From NCBI GenBank assembly GCA_947588855.1, contig CANQBN010000007.1, positions 1 through 33,101 on the forward strand: a DNA stretch of 33,101 nt, read 5' to 3'. Made by a program: the position numbers and the translations under genes. The DNA comes from an uncultured Lachnospiraceae bacterium (GTDB lineage Bacteria; Bacillota; Clostridia; Lachnospirales; Lachnospiraceae). Below, one piece after another: positions 30,521-33,101 of this stretch (position 1 is the first letter of the stretch; every line of letters starts with the position of its first letter). Under the pieces are notes generated by a model that saw nothing but the letters and a program-made list of their open reading frames with translations, did no database searches and had not been told where the DNA came from.

Positions 30521-31557
30521 TGTCCGTTCCTCCCGACTAATATCTTATACAGTTCCTCCGCCATAACACGATGTCCAGCCTGGCTAAAGTGACCTTTTCC
30601 CATAGCTGCATTCATGAAACCATAAGGGACAGAATAATCCTCCGCATAAGCGTCTGCTATCGCCTGGGCGGCATCCATAAAAATGATGCCGTTCTCCCTG
30701 CACAGTCTGGCAAACACCTCTGTCTCCTCATAATGATTCAGGCTAAGGGAACCATCCTCAAGAATGGTCACATCCGGATGATACGCGATGATCAGCCTTC
30801 CGTCAAATTCTTTCCGCAACATTTTAAGCACCTGATCCAATCTGTCGGAAAAAGCCTCCATATCTGTTTCTTCCGCCGATTCCTCCTCATCGGACTGTTT
30901 TTGCTTCACCGTCTCTGCCTGCCTTTTCAGTATATTCAAAAGCGGCATCGCCTCTTTTATCTTCATGGTAAATCTCTTGACAGGAGAAAGCGACGCCAGT
31001 ATATTCTCGCCGTTCTGACGTTCATCATAATCCCTCTGATTCAGCGCCTCCTCCAGTTCCCGAATGGTAAAGGCAGTTTTGCCGGTTTCGATCACAATCG
31101 TTCCCGCATCCGGAAATTCTCTTGTCACAGCATAAAAGCCCCTGGCAATATCAGGAAAATAGTAACCCTCCTGAGATACATTGTATACAAACGACGGGAC
31201 AGATGCCTCTTTCACGCTTTCCGCGCCGGACAGCATCTCGTTCAGAAGATCCGTATATCGCTTTCCATGCTCTACTTCCTTTCCCTGGGTAAAGGAAGCG
31301 CCCACAACGACGCAGTATCCCGGCTCCTCAGGAAGCCGGTCGTTTAAATACCCTTTTTCGTCAACACGATAATGCCCACGTCCTTCCATGCCGGCAACTA
31401 CAGTGGTATTCGGATCCCAGATGGCCAGAGTCGCCCCCTTGTCCCGCTCTATCCAGCCGGGCTGCACCTCATACAAAAACATGGCCGCATTGCACAGGAA
31501 GACGGCTATTACAGCCGCAGCTGCCCAGGAAACGCCCTGCCTGATCCATTTTTTCAT
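30517..31557 (-). CDS. AlgJ/AlgX-like SGNH protein, partner of the MBOAT acyltransferase
   Basis: 346 aa. One N-terminal membrane anchor (about residues 9-29) is followed by an extracytoplasmic SGNH-like domain. Block I is CVVVGASFTQGKEV, with Ser replacing the usual GDS context. A Glu-rich, charged linker (SDEEESAEETDMEA) lies mid-protein. The C-terminal MGKGHFSQAGHRVMAEEL resembles the catalytic His block. Such proteins receive acyl groups from MBOAT partners and transfer them to polysaccharide. AAGGA precedes the ATG. It overlaps the MBOAT gene as ATGA. Assignment rests on motifs and this pairing. Confidence 0.82.
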   Translation of the reverse strand: MKKWIRQGVSWAAAAVIAVFLCNAAMFLYEVQPGWIERDKGATLAIWDPNTTVVAGMEGRGHYRVDEKGYLNDRLPEEPGYCVVVGASFTQGKEVEHGKRYTDLLNEMLSGAESVKEASVPSFVYNVSQEGYYFPDIARGFYAVTREFPDAGTIVIETGKTAFTIRELEEALNQRDYDERQNGENILASLSPVKRFTMKIKEAMPLLNILKRQAETVKQKQSDEEESAEETDMEAFSDRLDQVLKMLRKEFDGRLIIAYHPDVTILEDGSLSLNHYEETEVFARLCRENGIIFMDAAQAIADAYAEDYSVPYGFMNAAMGKGHFSQAGHRVMAEELYKILVGRNGQ

Positions 31558-31574
31558 AAAAATATATTCCTTCC

Positions 31575-32666
31575 CTAATAAACATTATATAACTTTTTCA
31601 TAATAATTCCCAATATCCGTATGTGATTCGCCAATTTCAAGATCAAAAGCGGAATGGCAAAGCTGAACACAACGCAAATTCCATATACTGCCATCAATGG
31701 CCATCCCAATCCATTATACAGAATCACTCCCACAAAGCCGCAGCAGAAGGGCTGATGAAGCAGATAAATCACATAAGATTTCTTACCTGCATATACCAGG
31801 CAGGAAAGCCGTCCCTCCAAACGGACCGCCGCCCGAAGGAAGCTGACGCTGGCCCCGATTTTAGATGCCACAACCAGCGCATACATTATCCATCCAAACC
31901 AACCGCCGTCTCCTATATTTAAACGGAACGCCGCGTTCGCAGCTTCCAGTGCAAGTATCACCCAGGACGCCAGACAATAGAGACTGACAAGAGGCGATTT
32001 CTCATAAAGAATATTCTTGTAATGAAGCAGTACTGCACCGCACACAAAATAGATCAGATAGCCGGTTATGTAAATTCCCAAATCCGGCATATGAATCTCA
32101 TGAAAATCCGCATAGCAGAGATACTCACATAGCAGGAAGGAAACAGGCAATAAAATTCGCCAATCTATTCGGAACCTTTCACTTATCACCTGCCACCAGA
32201 ATACTCCAAGCGAAAACAAAAACAGCAGCCAGATATACCAGAGATGCTGCGCATAGGGATTCTCTGCCAGAAATGTCCTGACTACATACTCTTTCACTCC
32301 GTACAGGGCATAGGAAGAGCCCTCCAGAATCCGTCCCAATACCGGGATCTGATAAGCAATAACAAAGCAGGCGTATATAGACAGACTATAGGCCAGAAGC
32401 GGAATCAAAAGAGTCTTGATGCGTCCGACCGTATATCGAATTCGCTCTGACAGATGTCTGTTACTTGAAATGGAATAGGTAAGCCCGGAAATCGTCCAGA
32501 AAAAAGGCATGTGAAACATGTAAATCAGCCTGTATATGTATTCGCAGGCCATGCTCGACGCCCTCATCTCATCGCGAAAGGCATGCCCCAAAATCACAAA
32601 GGTAATTCCGATCCCCTTTGCCAGGTCCACCCATTCCAGGTACTGTTTCGTATCGGTTTCTTTCAT
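31575..32666 (-). CDS. Acyltransferase family 3 membrane protein
   Basis: 363 aa with about ten membrane helices. The N-terminus, YLEWVDLAKGIGITFVILGHAF, carries the conserved His. FHMPFFWTISGLTYS and the later YLLHQPFCCG complete the family pattern. It is related to enzymes that O-acetylate surface polysaccharides and to the OatA membrane domain. GAGGCGGAAA precedes the ATG. It is the first gene of a three-gene acylation unit with the SGNH and MBOAT genes, 17 nt before the former. It lies 122 nt after the rpsA-like gene. No consensus promoter was recognised, so read-through from rpsA is possible. Confidence 0.9.
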   Translation of the reverse strand: MKETDTKQYLEWVDLAKGIGITFVILGHAFRDEMRASSMACEYIYRLIYMFHMPFFWTISGLTYSISSNRHLSERIRYTVGRIKTLLIPLLAYSLSIYACFVIAYQIPVLGRILEGSSYALYGVKEYVVRTFLAENPYAQHLWYIWLLFLFSLGVFWWQVISERFRIDWRILLPVSFLLCEYLCYADFHEIHMPDLGIYITGYLIYFVCGAVLLHYKNILYEKSPLVSLYCLASWVILALEAANAAFRLNIGDGGWFGWIMYALVVASKIGASVSFLRAAVRLEGRLSCLVYAGKKSYVIYLLHQPFCCGFVGVILYNGLGWPLMAVYGICVVFSFAIPLLILKLANHIRILGIIMKKLYNVY

Positions 32667-32699
32667 TTTCCGCCTCGCTGAAAATACCGCCGGATACTA

Positions 32700-32738
32700 T
32701 ATATGGCACCCGGTTTCACTTAAACCAAGTGCCATATA
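32700..32738 (-). repeat. Long hairpin between rpsA and the acylation unit
   Basis: TATATGGCACTTGGTTT and AAACCGGGTGCCATATA (minus strand) pair over 17 bp with two U-G pairs and a 5-nt loop. The wobble pairs keep the RNA stem intact only on the minus strand. No T-tract follows, so it is not a standard terminator. It lies 34 nt before the acyltransferase ATG. Confidence 0.55.
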
Positions 32739-32788
32739 CCTACCGTTTTCTTATCAATCTAACGTTCAGGCCTGTCATCCGCCCGCAC

Positions 32789-33101
32789 TTATTCTTCCTT
32801 CTCCAGCTGCGCTCCTACGGCCTCCACATCCACATCAGCCACATCCTCGTCTTCCGCAGGTGCCGGTTCCTTAGGCGCCGGCGCCTGAAGCGCCTTCATG
32901 CTCAGGCTGATCTTGTGATCCGCTTCGTTGAAGTCCACAATCTTTGCCTCGATCTCCTGACCAATCTTCAGAACATCAGCAGGCTTGTTCACATGCTCCC
33001 TGGAAATCTGGGATACATGAAGCAGCGCGTCTACGCCCGGCTCAAGCTCCACGAAAGCTCCGAAATCAGTCATACGGGCCACACGGCCTGTTACGATGTT
33101 G
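32789..33101 (-). CDS. rpsA: Ribosomal protein S1, C-terminal part (cut by window edge)
   Basis: The visible 104 residues are one S1 RNA-binding domain: GRVARMTDFGAFVELEPGVDALLHVSQIS through DHKISLSMKAL. A Pro/Ala/acidic tail (APAPKEPAPAEDEDVADVDVE) follows. The frame continues beyond 33101, so the track start is only an internal GTG. Clostridial S1 proteins carry three or four such domains and are sometimes fused to IspH; which applies here cannot be seen. A shorter S1-domain protein is the main alternative. Confidence 0.82.
   Translation of the reverse strand, partial: NIVTGRVARMTDFGAFVELEPGVDALLHVSQISREHVNKPADVLKIGQEIEAKIVDFNEADHKISLSMKALQAPAPKEPAPAEDEDVADVDVEAVGAQLEKEE

Noticed and set aside
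29102-31557. dlt-type D-alanylation system
   Set aside because: The MBOAT resembles DltB, but dltA and dltC are absent and the partner is an AlgJ/X-like SGNH protein.

Overview
The window looks like chromosome from a spore-forming, Gram-positive member of the Clostridia, most likely Lachnospiraceae. The evidence is a small acid-soluble spore protein, AGGAGG-type ribosome binding sites, sigma-A-like promoters, PadR/HAAS and PspC envelope genes, and a ribosomal protein S1 C-terminus of clostridial type. No IS element, phage gene, CRISPR array, tRNA or rRNA was seen. No gene-free stretch exceeds about 300 bp.

Left flank (1-5690) is ordinary core and envelope material. It holds a truncated PcsB/CwlO-type peptidoglycan hydrolase coiled coil, dihydrofolate reductase, free methionine-(R)-sulfoxide reductase, a DUF554 membrane protein, an alpha/beta SASP with an unusual leader, and a padR-HAAS-DUF4097-pspC operon. 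That operon is read from a consensus promoter carrying two TATAATATTATA palindromes.

The centre (5700-32670) is a large exopolysaccharide locus of Wzx/Wzy type. On the + strand stands the priming polyprenyl-phosphate glycosylphosphotransferase. Convergent with it, on the - strand, run from right to left: an O-acylation unit (acyltransferase 3, AlgJ/X-like SGNH, MBOAT); a DivIVA-like coiled coil; an eleven-gene tightly packed operon (metallophosphoesterase, two polysaccharide co-polymerases, hexapeptide acetyltransferase, Wzy polymerase, GT4, secreted SGNH, acyltransferase 3, GT2, CDP-glycerol-type glycerophosphotransferase, Wzx flippase); a unit with a secreted GH26 beta-mannanase, a second hexapeptide acetyltransferase and a second secreted SGNH; two more DivIVA-like proteins; and WecG/TagA plus GT4 glycosyltransferases. 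The right edge is the C-terminus of ribosomal protein S1.

Reading the parts together (inference): a lipid-linked repeat is primed and extended by about five transferases, flipped, polymerised by Wzy under two co-polymerases, heavily O-acylated and possibly glycerol-phosphorylated, then trimmed by GH26. Three features make the locus unusual. First, the second co-polymerase ends in a degenerate GGDEF domain, suggesting direct nucleotide control of chain export or length, and no Wze/CpsD tyrosine kinase is present. Second, three DivIVA-like coiled-coil proteins are embedded in the locus. Third, a 15-bp inverted repeat, CATTGA-N3-TCAATG, recurs in front of five transcription units of this locus (priming transferase, both DivIVA units, GH26 unit, main operon) and was not seen elsewhere in the window. 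This points to one regulon linking the DivIVA-like proteins to polysaccharide production.
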